64,000 bases of DNA, from assembly GCF_003675385.1 (NCBI RefSeq), contig NZ_RCWZ01000002.1:930001-994000 (forward strand), in the 5' to 3' direction. Source of the stretch: Mucilaginibacter kameinonensis (lineage in GTDB: Bacteria; Bacteroidota; Bacteroidia; Sphingobacteriales; Sphingobacteriaceae). Made by a program: the position numbers and the translations under genes. Under the pieces are notes generated by a model. It was not told the origin of the DNA. It did not search any database and was given only the letters and a program-made list of their open reading frames with translations. Below are positions 9,601-16,972 of the stretch, piece by piece. The stretch's first letter is position 1, and each line of letters starts with the position of its first letter.

Positions 9601-9663
9601 AAGCCAGCCCAAAAGGTTGTTGATTTTGTTGTAGTTCATGATAAAGTGTAAAAGTTTTTTCAA
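6604..9663 (-). CDS. DUF2723 (GT117/TMEM260-like) membrane glycosyltransferase
   Basis: The 1019-residue protein carries about a dozen hydrophobic helices in its first 600 residues and a soluble C-terminal part. The N-terminal segment FWDCGEFISCAYKL (near 42-55), followed by HQPGYPLF, is the acidic signature loop of the DUF2723 family. By family knowledge these are GT-C fold enzymes related to human TMEM260, an O-mannosyltransferase, and in Bacteroidota they are thought to serve protein O-glycosylation from a polyprenyl-phosphate sugar. The donor and target are not visible here. The start may also be the Met at residue 9. It is divergent from the MscS gene. Confidence 0.85.
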   Translation of the reverse strand: MKKLLHFIMNYNKINNLLGWLCFTLASLTYILTLEPSVSFWDCGEFISCAYKLQVSHQPGYPLFAMIGKAFSLLSMGDRTKVAYFTNLGSALASGATIMFLFWSITAFAKKLLAIKDFQLNKTQTLQIMGAGLTGALAFAFTDTFWFSAVETIVFAWSSLCTAVVFWAILKWDAVADEPRADRWLVFIAYIIGLSIGIHLLNLLTIPALVMVYYFRRHKKINIKSGLIAFAISILILAFVQFGIRGYTISLAARFDLFFVNTIGLGFGSGVLFFFLLLIGSLVAGIWYSIRNQKHFLNVGLLCIVFIYFGYSSFIYIPIRASAGTNLNNSHPSDAFTMVEYLNRTQYGETPLLSGPYFDAKITDVTDGTPLYRKGKNKYEIAYNKPNYVYDHTSILPRMWSTEENTTYTQDAQFYRDWLQLRDNATPTFSDNLKWMFSWQMYQMYWRYFMWNFVGRYSDDDMEGQTNMNGVGGNWTSGLFNNTSNTPKFVLNNVTYTPLYALPLVVGLLGMLYHFQKRRKDALVITLLFFFTGLAIVLYVNQASVQPRERDYSYVGSFYAFAIWIGVGLIALIDLVPKKINPRFATIGAFVLCTIVGPVLLASKEWKNHDRSTKMAAHDMAYNYLMSCPKNAILFDLGDNDTYSLWYDQEVENIRPDVRIVNLSLLSADWSVRQMQHKINEADALPITMNFDKYKLGTRDVIRYNDAKIPGYVDVKDIFDFITSDDKRTQVEYTNGTTENYLPTKNFKLAVNANDVMKNKVITPEQKGLLTDTMKWKFPPNYITKENLAMIDILAHNDWKRPICFTTSIGQTSMVGLQPYLYQEGFAYRLLPFKTDSSLADQLSKTNSLVMYSNMMNKFKFGNFKTAKYLDQQSTTMFYPQMVSAFSDLSAGLLKDGHPDLALNALHKYEEVMPDINPNFMAAQGKITMADTSYKLDYAKLGNKLIKSVNSYLTDQLEYNYHQLQKDTGKLSPRDVHNSMLLLNNMVAVTHNGNQKELSGQLMAQFNDYAEKFKSILQL

Positions 9664-9728
9664 ATAGTTAATACCAAATTAGGGCTTAAAATTGGTAACG
9701 TATTGAAATTTAACACTTTTAACAATTA

Positions 9729-9755
9729 TTAACACTTAATGGGCCGAAGTGTTAA
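9729..9755. promoter_or_regulatory. Inverted repeat in the DUF2723/MscS divergent region
   Basis: TTAACACTT at 9729-9737 and AAGTGTTAA at 9747-9755 form a perfect 9-bp inverted repeat with a 9-base centre. A further TTTAACACTT half lies just upstream (about 9709-9718). It lies between divergent genes and could be an operator; no regulator is adjacent. Confidence 0.35.
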
Positions 9756-9790
9756 ATGGTTGTTAAAACAAACTGTTCCCTCAAATAAGC

Positions 9791-9826
9791 GTTAAGCTTT
9801 AGTTGTTTTTTATTCGGAAGCTTAAC
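9791..9826 (+). promoter_or_regulatory. Hairpin in the 5' leader of the MscS gene
   Basis: GTTAAGCTT at 9791-9799 pairs perfectly with AAGCTTAAC at 9818-9826, ten bases before the ATG at 9836. It is not followed by a T-run, so it looks more like a leader structure or operator than a terminator. It also argues against starting translation at the upstream ATG at 9803. Confidence 0.4.
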
Positions 9827-9835
9827 GTTTATACT

Positions 9836-10621
9836 ATGAAGATAGAGAAGTTTTATGATCAGCTTTATATATGGGTGATCCGTTATGCACCCAGTTTTTT
9901 GATAGGCTTAGTGGTTTTGTTTATAGGCCTTTGGATGATTAGCCTATTATTGAAATGGTGGCAGGCACACATGCAAAAAAAGGAAATAGATCCCACCATA
10001 AAGCCGTTTTTGCAAAGCCTTGTAGGTGTTGTGCTGCGTGTGTTGCTAATATTGGGCGTAGTGCAGATTATGGGAATTCCTATTACCTTATTCACCGCCT
10101 TGGTTGGTGCTTTTGGTGTAGCTGCCGGTTTAGCACTTTCTGGTACGCTGCAAAATTTTGCCAGCGGTGTACTGATCCTCTTGCTCAAACCCTTTGTTGT
10201 TGGCGAAAATATCATTACCCAGGGACTTGAAGGAACGGTTACCGCCATCCAGATCTTTTATACCATTGTGAAAACTTTTGATAACCGGATAGTTATTGTT
10301 CCTAACGGCAAATTATCAAATGAGGTGATCATTAACATCAGCAGGGAAGGTACTCGAAGGCTGGATATTGAACTGAAGTTTGCCAATAATATAGATTATA
10401 ACCAGGTAAAGTCGGTTATTGACTCGGCTATTGATAAATCGGAAAATATATTGGAGTCGCCTAACCGCAGGATTGGCGTTGCCGGATTAGATCCGGATGG
10501 TTACCGGGTAGGGGTGAACGTATGGGTGCATGCCCATGGTTTTCAGGATACGAAGCTGGCCGTTCAGGAAAACATTTTGCAGGATATCAAAGCGGCAGGA
10601 ATAAAGATCCCCGGTCTATAA
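9836..10621 (+). CDS. Small-conductance mechanosensitive channel (MscS family)
   Basis: A 261-residue protein from the ATG at 9836, chosen because the alternative at 9803 lies inside a hairpin. It has three membrane helices (about 20-40, 58-80 and 85-115). The pore helix TM3 shows the Gly/Ala-rich pattern GVAAGLALSGTLQNFASGVLILLLKP in two halves, followed by the MscS beta domain (GENIITQGLEGTV) and an alpha/beta C-terminal domain. It forms a heptameric inner-membrane valve that opens on hypo-osmotic shock. It is followed after 11 bases by inorganic pyrophosphatase, so the two are probably co-transcribed. Confidence 0.93.
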   Translation: MKIEKFYDQLYIWVIRYAPSFLIGLVVLFIGLWMISLLLKWWQAHMQKKEIDPTIKPFLQSLVGVVLRVLLILGVVQIMGIPITLFTALVGAFGVAAGLALSGTLQNFASGVLILLLKPFVVGENIITQGLEGTVTAIQIFYTIVKTFDNRIVIVPNGKLSNEVIINISREGTRRLDIELKFANNIDYNQVKSVIDSAIDKSENILESPNRRIGVAGLDPDGYRVGVNVWVHAHGFQDTKLAVQENILQDIKAAGIKIPGL

Positions 10622-10632
10622 TAAGATAAAAC

Positions 10633-11136
10633 ATGGATAATTTAGAAAACGGCATTACGGTAATTGTGGAAACGCCCAAAGGCAGTGGGCACAAGTATGA
10701 TTACGATACCGCGACAAAGCAGTTTAAACTTAAAAAATTATTACCTGCCGGCATGGTTTTTCCATTTGATTTTGGGTTTATACCCAATACCATTGGGGGC
10801 GATGGCGATCCGCTGGATGTGCTGGTGATATCAGAGATAAGTACTTTTCCAGGTTGTGTGATTGATTGCAGGTTAATAGGGGCTTTTAAGGTAGAGCAAA
10901 CCAGTCCGGAAGGAAAACGTTACCGTAACGACAGGCTGCTGGCAGTGCCTGTGGTGTCAAAATTTTTTACCGATCTGCATGATGCTGCACAGTTGCCGCA
11001 TAGCCTTACCGACCAGATAGAGGCCTTTTTTACCAATTACAATCGCCTTGAGTCGAAAGAATTTAATTTGATGGAACGCCTTGGGGCAGAGGGGGCTATG
11101 GAACTTGTTGTTAACGCTACAACCGGTTATGAGTAA
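10633..11136 (+). CDS. ppa: Inorganic pyrophosphatase
   Basis: The 167-residue cytoplasmic enzyme hydrolyses pyrophosphate to phosphate and so drives biosynthetic reactions. The family signature GDGDPLDVLV gives metal ligands D57, D59 and D62; K16, K21-Y22 and R-rich YRNDR (near 97) fit the active site. The protein is slightly divergent from E. coli Ppa but complete. It follows the MscS channel by 11 bases and ends before a strong terminator. Confidence 0.93.
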   Translation: MDNLENGITVIVETPKGSGHKYDYDTATKQFKLKKLLPAGMVFPFDFGFIPNTIGGDGDPLDVLVISEISTFPGCVIDCRLIGAFKVEQTSPEGKRYRNDRLLAVPVVSKFFTDLHDAAQLPHSLTDQIEAFFTNYNRLESKEFNLMERLGAEGAMELVVNATTGYE

Positions 11137-11185
11137 TTTTAGCTATATCTAAATTCAACAAATGAAAAAAACCTAAGGTTGTTAT

Positions 11186-11232
11186 CTAAAACAAAACGCC
11201 TTTGCTTATCAGGTAAAGGCGTTTTGTTTTAG
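11186..11232. terminator. Strong bidirectional terminator (18-bp stem)
   Basis: An 18-bp perfect stem (11186-11203 with 11215-11232, GCGTTTTG core, 11-base loop) with A- and T-rich flanks separates the convergent pyrophosphatase and HxlR genes. Confidence 0.88.
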
Positions 11233-11262
11233 AGATAAATTTAGTGGCTTACCAGTGATAAA

Positions 11263-11658
11263 TTAAACAACTACAGCTTTTCGGGCTTCAGCCTCATCAC
11301 GGCTCATTTGTTTTATATGCTCACGGTGTTTCAGGCCCCATTCGCGCATTTCATTAATAACATTACTTAGCGAATTGGCATATTCGGTACGCTCATAAAT
11401 TACGGTTACCGGAGTGGTGTCATAAACCGTTCTTTTAATAAAACCGTTTAATTCCAGGTCTCTTAATTCTTTAGAGAGTACCTTGGGCGTGATATTTTCC
11501 AGATCGCGCTGAAGTTCCTTAAACCGTTTGGGGCCGGTCATTAAACTTACCAGCATCAGTAATTTCCATTTGCCGTTAACTACGTAAAGTGTATCGCGCA
11601 CGGCGTTTACCGCGGCGTTGCAGGCCTCTTTATTGTGGATGATCTTTCCGTTGTTCAT
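11263..11658 (-). CDS. HxlR-family transcriptional regulator
   Basis: The 131-residue winged-helix protein contains the hallmark pattern of the family: WKLLMLVSLMTGPKRFKEL, then ITPKVLSKELRDLELNGFIKR and the wing with VIYERTEYA. These regulators often respond to aldehydes, quinones or oxidative stress and repress a divergent gene. Here the divergent neighbour encodes a DoxX-like protein, and the 91-bp gap contains inverted TATCCT/AGGATA repeats that may be its operator. No conserved sensor Cys is placed near the N-terminus except C14. Confidence 0.9.
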   Translation of the reverse strand: MNNGKIIHNKEACNAAVNAVRDTLYVVNGKWKLLMLVSLMTGPKRFKELQRDLENITPKVLSKELRDLELNGFIKRTVYDTTPVTVIYERTEYANSLSNVINEMREWGLKHREHIKQMSRDEAEARKAVVV

Positions 11659-11662
11659 GCTG

Positions 11663-11695
11663 CTATCCTCAACGATACCGGTATCCTTTAGGATA
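11663..11695. promoter_or_regulatory. Candidate HxlR operator
   Basis: TATCCT at 11682-11687 pairs with AGGATA at 11690-11695, and another CTATCCT lies at 11663-11669, so one AGGATA arm can pair with either. An internal ATACCGGTAT palindrome lies between. The position between the divergent HxlR and DoxX genes suits an autoregulated operator. Confidence 0.45.
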
Positions 11696-11749
11696 GTAGT
11701 ATCTTTTTGAAAGTAAAGGTAGCTAAGTTTGCGACAAATAATTAATAAA

Positions 11750-12109
11750 ATGAAAGCAACTAAAATTTTTTACTGGATACTGACCGCAATAGTAGCCTTG
11801 ATGATGGCATTTTCATCCTACGCATATTTAACCAAGCCCGAAATGACCGCCGCGTTTCATCATTTAGGTTTTCCGGATTATTTCAGGATTGAATTGGCAA
11901 TAGCAAAGCTTATGGGAGCCGTTGTATTATTAGCGCCAGTACCCGCAAAGGTAAAAGAGTGGGCTTATGGAGGATATACTTTTGTATTTGTTTCGGCTTT
12001 TATAGCGCATACCGTTTCAGGTGATCCGGTAGCAAACCGTGTTATGCCATTGGTGTTTTTGGGGATTTTGGGAGGATCGTATTTTCTTTATCGTAAGCAG
12101 CGGCAATAA
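11750..12109 (+). CDS. DoxX-like four-helix membrane protein
   Basis: From ATG 11750 the protein is 119 residues with four hydrophobic helices (about 5-25, 45-65, 72-90 and 95-112). The pattern of a helix, then a FHHLGFPDYFR stretch, then a Gly/Ala-rich helix is typical of the DoxX_2 family. Its biochemical function is not established; relatives are linked to redox or thiol stress and are frequently paired with HxlR or TetR regulators, as here. An upstream in-frame TTG at 11729 is a less likely start. Confidence 0.85.
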   Translation: MKATKIFYWILTAIVALMMAFSSYAYLTKPEMTAAFHHLGFPDYFRIELAIAKLMGAVVLLAPVPAKVKEWAYGGYTFVFVSAFIAHTVSGDPVANRVMPLVFLGILGGSYFLYRKQRQ

Positions 12110-12460
12110 ATTGCAAATAATTGAAAACACGTTGTCATTTCGAACCCTTTGAGGGGGAAATAGAGAGGCAAGGGTGAGAAATCTTATACGACATGCGTTA
12201 TTCGCCCTGCTTGAAACTGCTCGTATAAGATTTCTCCTCACCTCCTCACCATAGTCCCATGCAGTTCTAAAGGAAATGACACCTTTTAATATATTTATTA
12301 CTCCCCCCAATCCCCATCTGCCGGCAATCTTCAAAAGCGGTGCTAAATCAAAATCATATTCGTTATATCTACAAAACACAAGCCTACCGTAATAAGTTAT
12401 CTACATAACAACAAGCTTCAAGCTTATTTTATTTAAATTTATAGCAACCAATTATAATAT
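12110..12460. other. Non-coding gap containing repeat A1
   Basis: The 351-bp gap between DoxX and scoA is mostly occupied by the palindromic repeat A1 (12133-12281). The remaining part before scoA is AT-rich with no convincing open frame. Confidence 0.7.
12133..12281. repeat. Interspersed palindromic element, family A, copy 1
   Basis: The element begins TGTCATTTCGA and ends GGAAATGACA. Inside, GAGAAATCTTATACGA (12176-12191) pairs perfectly with TCGTATAAGATTTCTC (12221-12236). The same outer ends and inner arms recur in copy 2 at 24945-25078, far away, so this is a dispersed family rather than a local hairpin. No protein is encoded. Confidence 0.8.
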
Positions 12461-13159
12461 ATGAATAAAGTAGTTAGTGGTGCCGAGGAGGCCATCCGCG
12501 ACATTACCGACGGCATGACCCTCATGCTGGGCGGCTTCGGTTTATGCGGATTGCCCGAAAATTGTATTGCCGCGCTGGTGAAAAAAGGGGTTAAACAACT
12601 CACCTGTATCTCCAACAATGCCGGGGTCGATGATTTTGGTATCGGCCTGATGCTGAAGCAACGCCAGGTAAAAAAAATGATCTCATCGTACGTAGGTGAA
12701 AACGCCGAATTTGAACGCCAGCTATTGAATGGAGAACTGGAGGTTGAGCTAATACCACAAGGTACTTTGGCCACCCGTTGCATGGCTGCCGGCTATGGTA
12801 TGCCAGCCATATTTACTCCTGCAGGTATTGGTACCGAAGTGGCTGAAGGCAAAGAAATACGCAATTTTAATGGCAAGGATTATTTAATGGAGATGGCCTT
12901 TGATGCCAATTTCGCCATTGTAAAAGCCTGGAAGGGCGATACCATGGGGAACCTGGTATACCGTTCTACCGCCCGCAATTTTAATCCTGTAATGGCCATG
13001 GCCGGTAAAATAACCATTGCCGAAGTAGAAGAACTGGTACAACCCGGCGAGCTTGACCCGGACCATATCCATACACCCGGTATTTATGTGCATAGGATTT
13101 TTAAGGGTGTGGATTATGAGAAACGGATTGAACATGTAACAGTGAGGAACAAACAATAA
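12461..13159 (+). CDS. scoA: 3-oxoacid CoA-transferase subunit A
   Basis: The 232-residue protein is the alpha subunit of a class I CoA transferase, which moves CoA between succinyl-CoA and acetoacetate or a similar 3-oxoacid. It starts with the [20 protein letters not shown] pattern (about 19-38), continues with [13 protein letters not shown] and contains GTEVAEGKE. The catalytic Glu is on the beta subunit. It is followed by subunit B after 115 bp; the spacer holds a family B palindrome, an unusual interruption of a conserved pair. Confidence 0.93.
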   Translation: MNKVVSGAEEAIRDITDGMTLMLGGFGLCGLPENCIAALVKKGVKQLTCISNNAGVDDFGIGLMLKQRQVKKMISSYVGENAEFERQLLNGELEVELIPQGTLATRCMAAGYGMPAIFTPAGIGTEVAEGKEIRNFNGKDYLMEMAFDANFAIVKAWKGDTMGNLVYRSTARNFNPVMAMAGKITIAEVEELVQPGELDPDHIHTPGIYVHRIFKGVDYEKRIEHVTVRNKQ

Positions 13160-13163
13160 ACTT

Positions 13164-13257
13164 CATGTCATTGCGAGCGAAGCGTGGCAATCGCACGGAG
13201 GCAAAGCCGCCCTGTATAGCATGCGATTGCTTCGTCGTTCCTCCTCGCAATGACATG
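13164..13257. repeat. Interspersed palindromic element, family B (subtype I), copy 1
   Basis: It runs from CATGTCATTGCGAG to CTCGCAATGACATG with inner arms GCAATCGCA and ATTGCTTCG-rich sequence. It lies between scoA and scoB. Related copies are at 30601 and 30940 (subtype I) and 13935, 21414 and 26804 (subtype II). Confidence 0.85.
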
Positions 13258-13274
13258 TATTATAACATTATATT

Positions 13275-13931
13275 ATGCTTGATAAACAGGGCATCGCAAA
13301 GCGAATAGCAAAAGAGATAAAAGACGGTTACTATGTTAACCTCGGCATTGGCATACCTACGCTGGTAGCCAATTATATACCGGATACCATGGATGTGGTG
13401 TTACAATCAGAGAATGGCTTATTGGGTATGGGGCCTTTTCCTTTTGAGGGCGAGGAAGATCCGGACGTTATTAACGCCGGCAAACAAACCATCACCATGT
13501 TGCCCGGCTCGGCCATATTTGATTCGGCTATGAGCTTTGGGATGATCAGGGCTAAAAAAGTTAACCTCACCATCCTTGGTGCTATGGAAGTATCCGAAAA
13601 CGGCGACATCGCTAACTGGAAAATTCCCGGCAAAATGGTTAAAGGTATGGGTGGCGCTATGGATCTGGTGGCATCCGCAGAGAATATTATTGTGGCCATG
13701 CAACAGGTTAACAAGGCAGGCGAATCAAAGTTACTACCCCAATGCACCTTACCGCTCACTGGTGTTCACTGCGTTAAAAAAATAGTGACCGAATTGGGTG
13801 TATTTGATGTATTGCCCGAAGGCGGTTTCAGGCTAATAGAACGTGCGCCGGGTGTAAGTGTTGAAGAAATTAAACAGGCCACAGCCGGTAAACTTATTGT
13901 TGAGGGAGATGTGCCGGAGATAATTCTATAG
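13275..13931 (+). CDS. scoB: 3-oxoacid CoA-transferase subunit B
   Basis: The 218-residue beta subunit carries the catalytic glutamate E46 in the LQSENGLLGMGP motif, where the glutamyl-CoA intermediate forms. Also visible are the NLGIGIPTLVANY start and the GGAMDLV stretch near 121. With ScoA it forms the active enzyme, used in ketone-body or short-chain acid breakdown. It is co-directional with scoA and probably in the same transcript, despite the repeat between them. Another family B copy follows directly after its stop. Confidence 0.94.
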   Translation: MLDKQGIAKRIAKEIKDGYYVNLGIGIPTLVANYIPDTMDVVLQSENGLLGMGPFPFEGEEDPDVINAGKQTITMLPGSAIFDSAMSFGMIRAKKVNLTILGAMEVSENGDIANWKIPGKMVKGMGGAMDLVASAENIIVAMQQVNKAGESKLLPQCTLPLTGVHCVKKIVTELGVFDVLPEGGFRLIERAPGVSVEEIKQATAGKLIVEGDVPEIIL

Positions 13932-13934
13932 TTA

Positions 13935-14027
13935 CGTCATTGCGAGGAACGAAGCAATCGCGAACTGCACAGGGGACTTATATAGCCGCTCTGCTAATTG
14001 GGGATTGCTTCGTTCCTCGCAATGACG
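13935..14027. repeat. Family B palindromic element (subtype II), copy 2
   Basis: Perfect 25-bp arms: 13935-13959 (CGTCATTGCGAGGAACGAAG...) and 14003-14027. The 43-base centre differs between copies. It starts four bases after the scoB stop codon and could also act as a transcription terminator or mRNA end structure. Confidence 0.88.
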
Positions 14028-14107
14028 CTCCTATATTCAAATTATATAATAATCAAATTTAGCGAAGCAACTAAAACTCCCCACAAAAGAAACACTATCT
14101 TTAAAAC

Positions 14108-14449
14108 ATGGATTTCATGTTTGGAATAGTTGGGATGACTGGCATGGCCATAGCCGGACTGCTATATTTTATACCAGCCATCATAGCCCGCGAAAAGGCC
14201 GACTTTAAATTAATTTTCCTGCTTAACCTGTTTCTGGGTTGGACCATCATCGGCTGGATTTGTGCGCTTGTATGGGCGTTTGAAAAAGAAAAAGCGCCTT
14301 TAGATTATTATAAACCAGGCTATCCTGGTTATACAACCGAAAACGCGCTTAAACTTCGGGCCCTGCAAAACCAATTTGATGCAGGGGTTATCACCAAAAC
14401 AGATTATGACAATGCCCTCAAAAATATCTTAGGCAATAATCCGCATTAA
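14108..14449 (+). CDS. Superinfection-immunity-like membrane protein with SHOCT-like tail
   Basis: A 113-residue protein with two membrane helices (about 5-25 and 37-58); the second holds LNLFLGWTIIGWICALVWAF, typical of the Imm_superinfect family named after phage T4 Imm. The C-terminus (LRALQNQFDAGVITKTDYDNAL) looks like a SHOCT motif. In bacteria this family is widespread and does not by itself mean phage immunity. No phage genes are near. The gene overlaps the convergent uridine kinase end by 4 bp. Confidence 0.75.
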   Translation: MDFMFGIVGMTGMAIAGLLYFIPAIIAREKADFKLIFLLNLFLGWTIIGWICALVWAFEKEKAPLDYYKPGYPGYTTENALKLRALQNQFDAGVITKTDYDNALKNILGNNPH

Positions 14450-15078
14450 AAAAGCTTCTTCCTTAAATCAGCCGAGATCTCTTCGGTAATTACCATAATA
14501 TCCTCTGCAACGTGAGTATTATTGGTGATCACACGGTCGCACTCATCTTTGTAGGGCAGCAGGTATTCTTTATATGCCGGTACAACGTGGTTGATCCATT
14601 TATACATCACATCATCATGCGAATAGCCACGCTCTATCAAATCCCGTTTAAGACGACGCTGCAGCGCTACATCTTCATCAGCATCGATAAAAACTTTAAG
14701 ATCAAGCAACTCGGCAATATCTTTAAAATGTAGAATAAACAAACCTTCCACTATTAAAATAGGTGCCGGCTTGATCTCTATCATTTTAGGGATAGCATCG
14801 GGGTTATTAAAAGTATATTCCTGCTTCAGGATAGCTTCCTTATTTAAAAGCTTGCTGATATCCTGCTGAAAATGTTCGTGATCAATAGTTGAAGGAAGAT
14901 CAAAGTTATACTCTTTGTTTTCTTCCTTCGTCATGTTATGTGCTACCGGGATGTAATAATCGTCCTGCGATACGAGGCTCACCTCGTCGGCAGTAAAATG
15001 TTCTAAAAAGCACTTTAAGAAAAAGGTTTTGCCTGAGCCGCTTCCGCCGGCAATTCCAATAATATAAGGTTTATTCAT
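14446..15078 (-). CDS. udk: Uridine kinase
   Basis: The 210-residue cytosolic kinase phosphorylates uridine and cytidine in pyrimidine salvage. It has the Walker A motif GIAGGSGSGKT at residues 8-18, the DDYYIP substrate loop near 40, NFDLPSTIDHE (the conserved Asp-His region) near 58, and R-rich RRLKRDLIERG near 142. It overlaps the LysM gene start region by 8 bp (translation of udk begins before the LysM stop), so the two are translationally coupled. Confidence 0.93.
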   Translation of the reverse strand: MNKPYIIGIAGGSGSGKTFFLKCFLEHFTADEVSLVSQDDYYIPVAHNMTKEENKEYNFDLPSTIDHEHFQQDISKLLNKEAILKQEYTFNNPDAIPKMIEIKPAPILIVEGLFILHFKDIAELLDLKVFIDADEDVALQRRLKRDLIERGYSHDDVMYKWINHVVPAYKEYLLPYKDECDRVITNNTHVAEDIMVITEEISADLRKKLF

Positions 15079-16090
15079 TCGGGCTACCGTAGCTGATATT
15101 TACCTGAAAACGTTTGTCTAAAGCACCTAAAGCGTCGGCAGTGTTTTTGGTCATGATGATCAAAACATTTTTGTTTGTTTCGTTATCGGTAAAACGGCCA
15201 ACAACCTTTGCAAAGGTGGTATGATTGTTCATAGGGTTTGTAATTTTAATGATGGTGCCAATTGGCGCTGTACGGTGCAGTACCAGTTCCTTTTTAGGAT
15301 CTAAGCCGGCATCATCCATCCAGGTGGCTACACCTTTTTCAATTTTTTCGTACAGGCCAAAACGGTTGGCTTTACCATGGTCGCCGCCTGTAGTATCTTG
15401 TTGTGCTACAACAGTAGTCGAGTCGCGTTGCATTACCGGTTCTTTAGTTTCCTGAGGAGGTAAACCGGTGCGCACGTTAATAACCTGGTTGGGGGCTACA
15501 GAATCAGAACTTAGTTTATTAAGTGCTTTAATATCATCTACAGAAGTATTAAAACGTTTAGCGATAGAATATAAGGTTTCGCCTGCTGATACTTTGTATT
15601 GCTGTACATTAAGCATGCTTACTTTTTTAACAGTATCAGCAACTGCCTGTTGCGTTTTGGCTACTGCAGTTTGTACTACAGGGGCAGGTGAACTTACCTG
15701 TTGCTGAACCTGTGGTTTGCTTTGCTGAATCGGAGCTTGTGTAACAGGCTTGTTTTGCTGTTGTTGCGCAGGCGGCGGAGTAGTTGTCGCTACCTGTTTT
15801 GCGGGTTGGGCAGCAGACGCAGACTCGCCAGAAAAAGGCAACTCAGTAGGAACTTTTATTGTACCGCCGATTTTAAGCGGCGCATTATTATTAAATTGTA
15901 TAATGGCTTTAGGGCTAACGTTGTAACGGCGGCCTATTGAGTAGTAGTTATCTTTGGGATCGAGCTTATGAACAATTACCTTTTTACCGTTAAGGTTTTC
16001 AACACCAACTGAGTCGGCAAGCGGGTTAGCAAAAATTGATATGGAGAATGTGAGTAAAGGAGTGACCAATAATAAAATCTTAAATTTCAT
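15071..16090 (-). CDS. Secreted LysM protein with C-terminal RlpA/DPBB-like domain
   Basis: The 339-residue protein has a signal peptide (about 1-21), a LysM domain near 43-83 (DNYYSIGRRYNVSPKAIIQFN), a Pro/Gln-rich linker (about 95-155), a second LysM near 165-207 (GETLYSIAKRFNTSVDDIKALN) and a C-terminal part (about 245-337) resembling a double-psi beta barrel (GTIIKITNP, VGRFTDN). It probably binds peptidoglycan in the periplasm. It lies between a DUF4905 gene (22 bp) and udk in one operon. Confidence 0.88.
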   Translation of the reverse strand: MKFKILLLVTPLLTFSISIFANPLADSVGVENLNGKKVIVHKLDPKDNYYSIGRRYNVSPKAIIQFNNNAPLKIGGTIKVPTELPFSGESASAAQPAKQVATTTPPPAQQQQNKPVTQAPIQQSKPQVQQQVSSPAPVVQTAVAKTQQAVADTVKKVSMLNVQQYKVSAGETLYSIAKRFNTSVDDIKALNKLSSDSVAPNQVINVRTGLPPQETKEPVMQRDSTTVVAQQDTTGGDHGKANRFGLYEKIEKGVATWMDDAGLDPKKELVLHRTAPIGTIIKITNPMNNHTTFAKVVGRFTDNETNKNVLIIMTKNTADALGALDKRFQVNISYGSPNE

Positions 16091-16112
16091 GATAATTTAT
16101 AAATACAGTAAA

Positions 16113-16877
16113 TTACAATTTCAACACTATTAAGCCCGATCTGTTTTTTAAATAGATAAGCTGATTATTATGTAGTACAAACGCCTCGGGTTGCATTTTT
16201 TGTATAGCGTTGTGTAACAAATCATGATACAAAAGGGTACCCTCCTCGTTATATACAAACAAGTGCTGTTCAAGATGCTCCTGCAAAAGCGTGTGCAAAG
16301 ATACAATTCTGAAACTATTGTAGCTGATATAATGAACCGCATTTGCATGTACGCTAAGCGGTAAATATAAATTATTTACTTCCGCTGCGGGCAACAGTTG
16401 AGGGCTGACGATCTTATTATCCCGAGGCTGATCCACCACCGGTTCATATCCTCTTAAAGTAGCTCCTGTTTTTACATCAATTAACAATAACTTCCGCGGT
16501 TGTAACTGGACATTATAAACCACAGGGCCATTAACCGACAGATGATCAAAGGCCAAAGTAAAATTACTCCACAATTCTTTGCCTGATACAGCTTCAATAG
16601 CGGTAATCCCTTTATGTACCGGCCCTGTTGCCGACTGGTAATTATGCAGCAACAAAACACCATCATAAGCGGCTTCAATACCGGTAAGCCAACGCTCGGG
16701 TGTTGTAAAACCTTCAAAATAAACATCGCCGTTTTGCAGGCTCAGGGCCGAAAAACTAACCTGTTTATTGGCATGATCCCTTATTTCGAGGAACAGCGTT
16801 TGGGTAAAATCGTCAATTTCCATACGCCAAACCGGAGCCTGGTAAGTTTTGCTGATGAAGGGTAAAAGCGAAGTCAT
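16113..16877 (-). CDS. DUF4905-family protein
   Basis: From the ATG at 16877 this is 254 residues; the longer frame upstream has an atypical Cys-rich start and overlaps the Dps promoter region. It is built of beta-strand blocks with GKELW, GATLRGYEP and similar segments, suggesting a beta-propeller-like fold. I recognise it as the Bacteroidota DUF4905 family, whose function is unknown. It lacks a signal peptide. It heads the operon with the LysM protein and uridine kinase. Confidence 0.72.
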   Translation of the reverse strand: MTSLLPFISKTYQAPVWRMEIDDFTQTLFLEIRDHANKQVSFSALSLQNGDVYFEGFTTPERWLTGIEAAYDGVLLLHNYQSATGPVHKGITAIEAVSGKELWSNFTLAFDHLSVNGPVVYNVQLQPRKLLLIDVKTGATLRGYEPVVDQPRDNKIVSPQLLPAAEVNNLYLPLSVHANAVHYISYNSFRIVSLHTLLQEHLEQHLFVYNEEGTLLYHDLLHNAIQKMQPEAFVLHNNQLIYLKNRSGLIVLKL

Positions 16878-16913
16878 AAAGTTGCAAATATGCTCATTAA
16901 AATCAAAACTGTT

Positions 16914-16921
16914 TACCTTTG
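16914..16921 (+). promoter_or_regulatory. -7 promoter box before the Dps gene
   Basis: TACCTTTG matches the Bacteroidota TAnnTTTG -7 consensus and lies 52 bases before the start codon. A well-spaced TTG -33 element is not seen. Confidence 0.45.
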
Positions 16922-16972
16922 CCAAACATTGCCGGCAGCGGCATGTTACACTTAAAAACATCACTATTATTT

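Noticed and set aside
12017..12379. Minus-strand frame of 120 codons
   Set aside because: It runs through the DoxX gene end and repeat A1; the apparent coding comes from the palindrome.
14108..14449. Prophage remnant, suggested by the superinfection-immunity name and the GH25 lysozyme at 24 kb
   Set aside because: No integrase, capsid or tail genes are present and both families are common in chromosomes.
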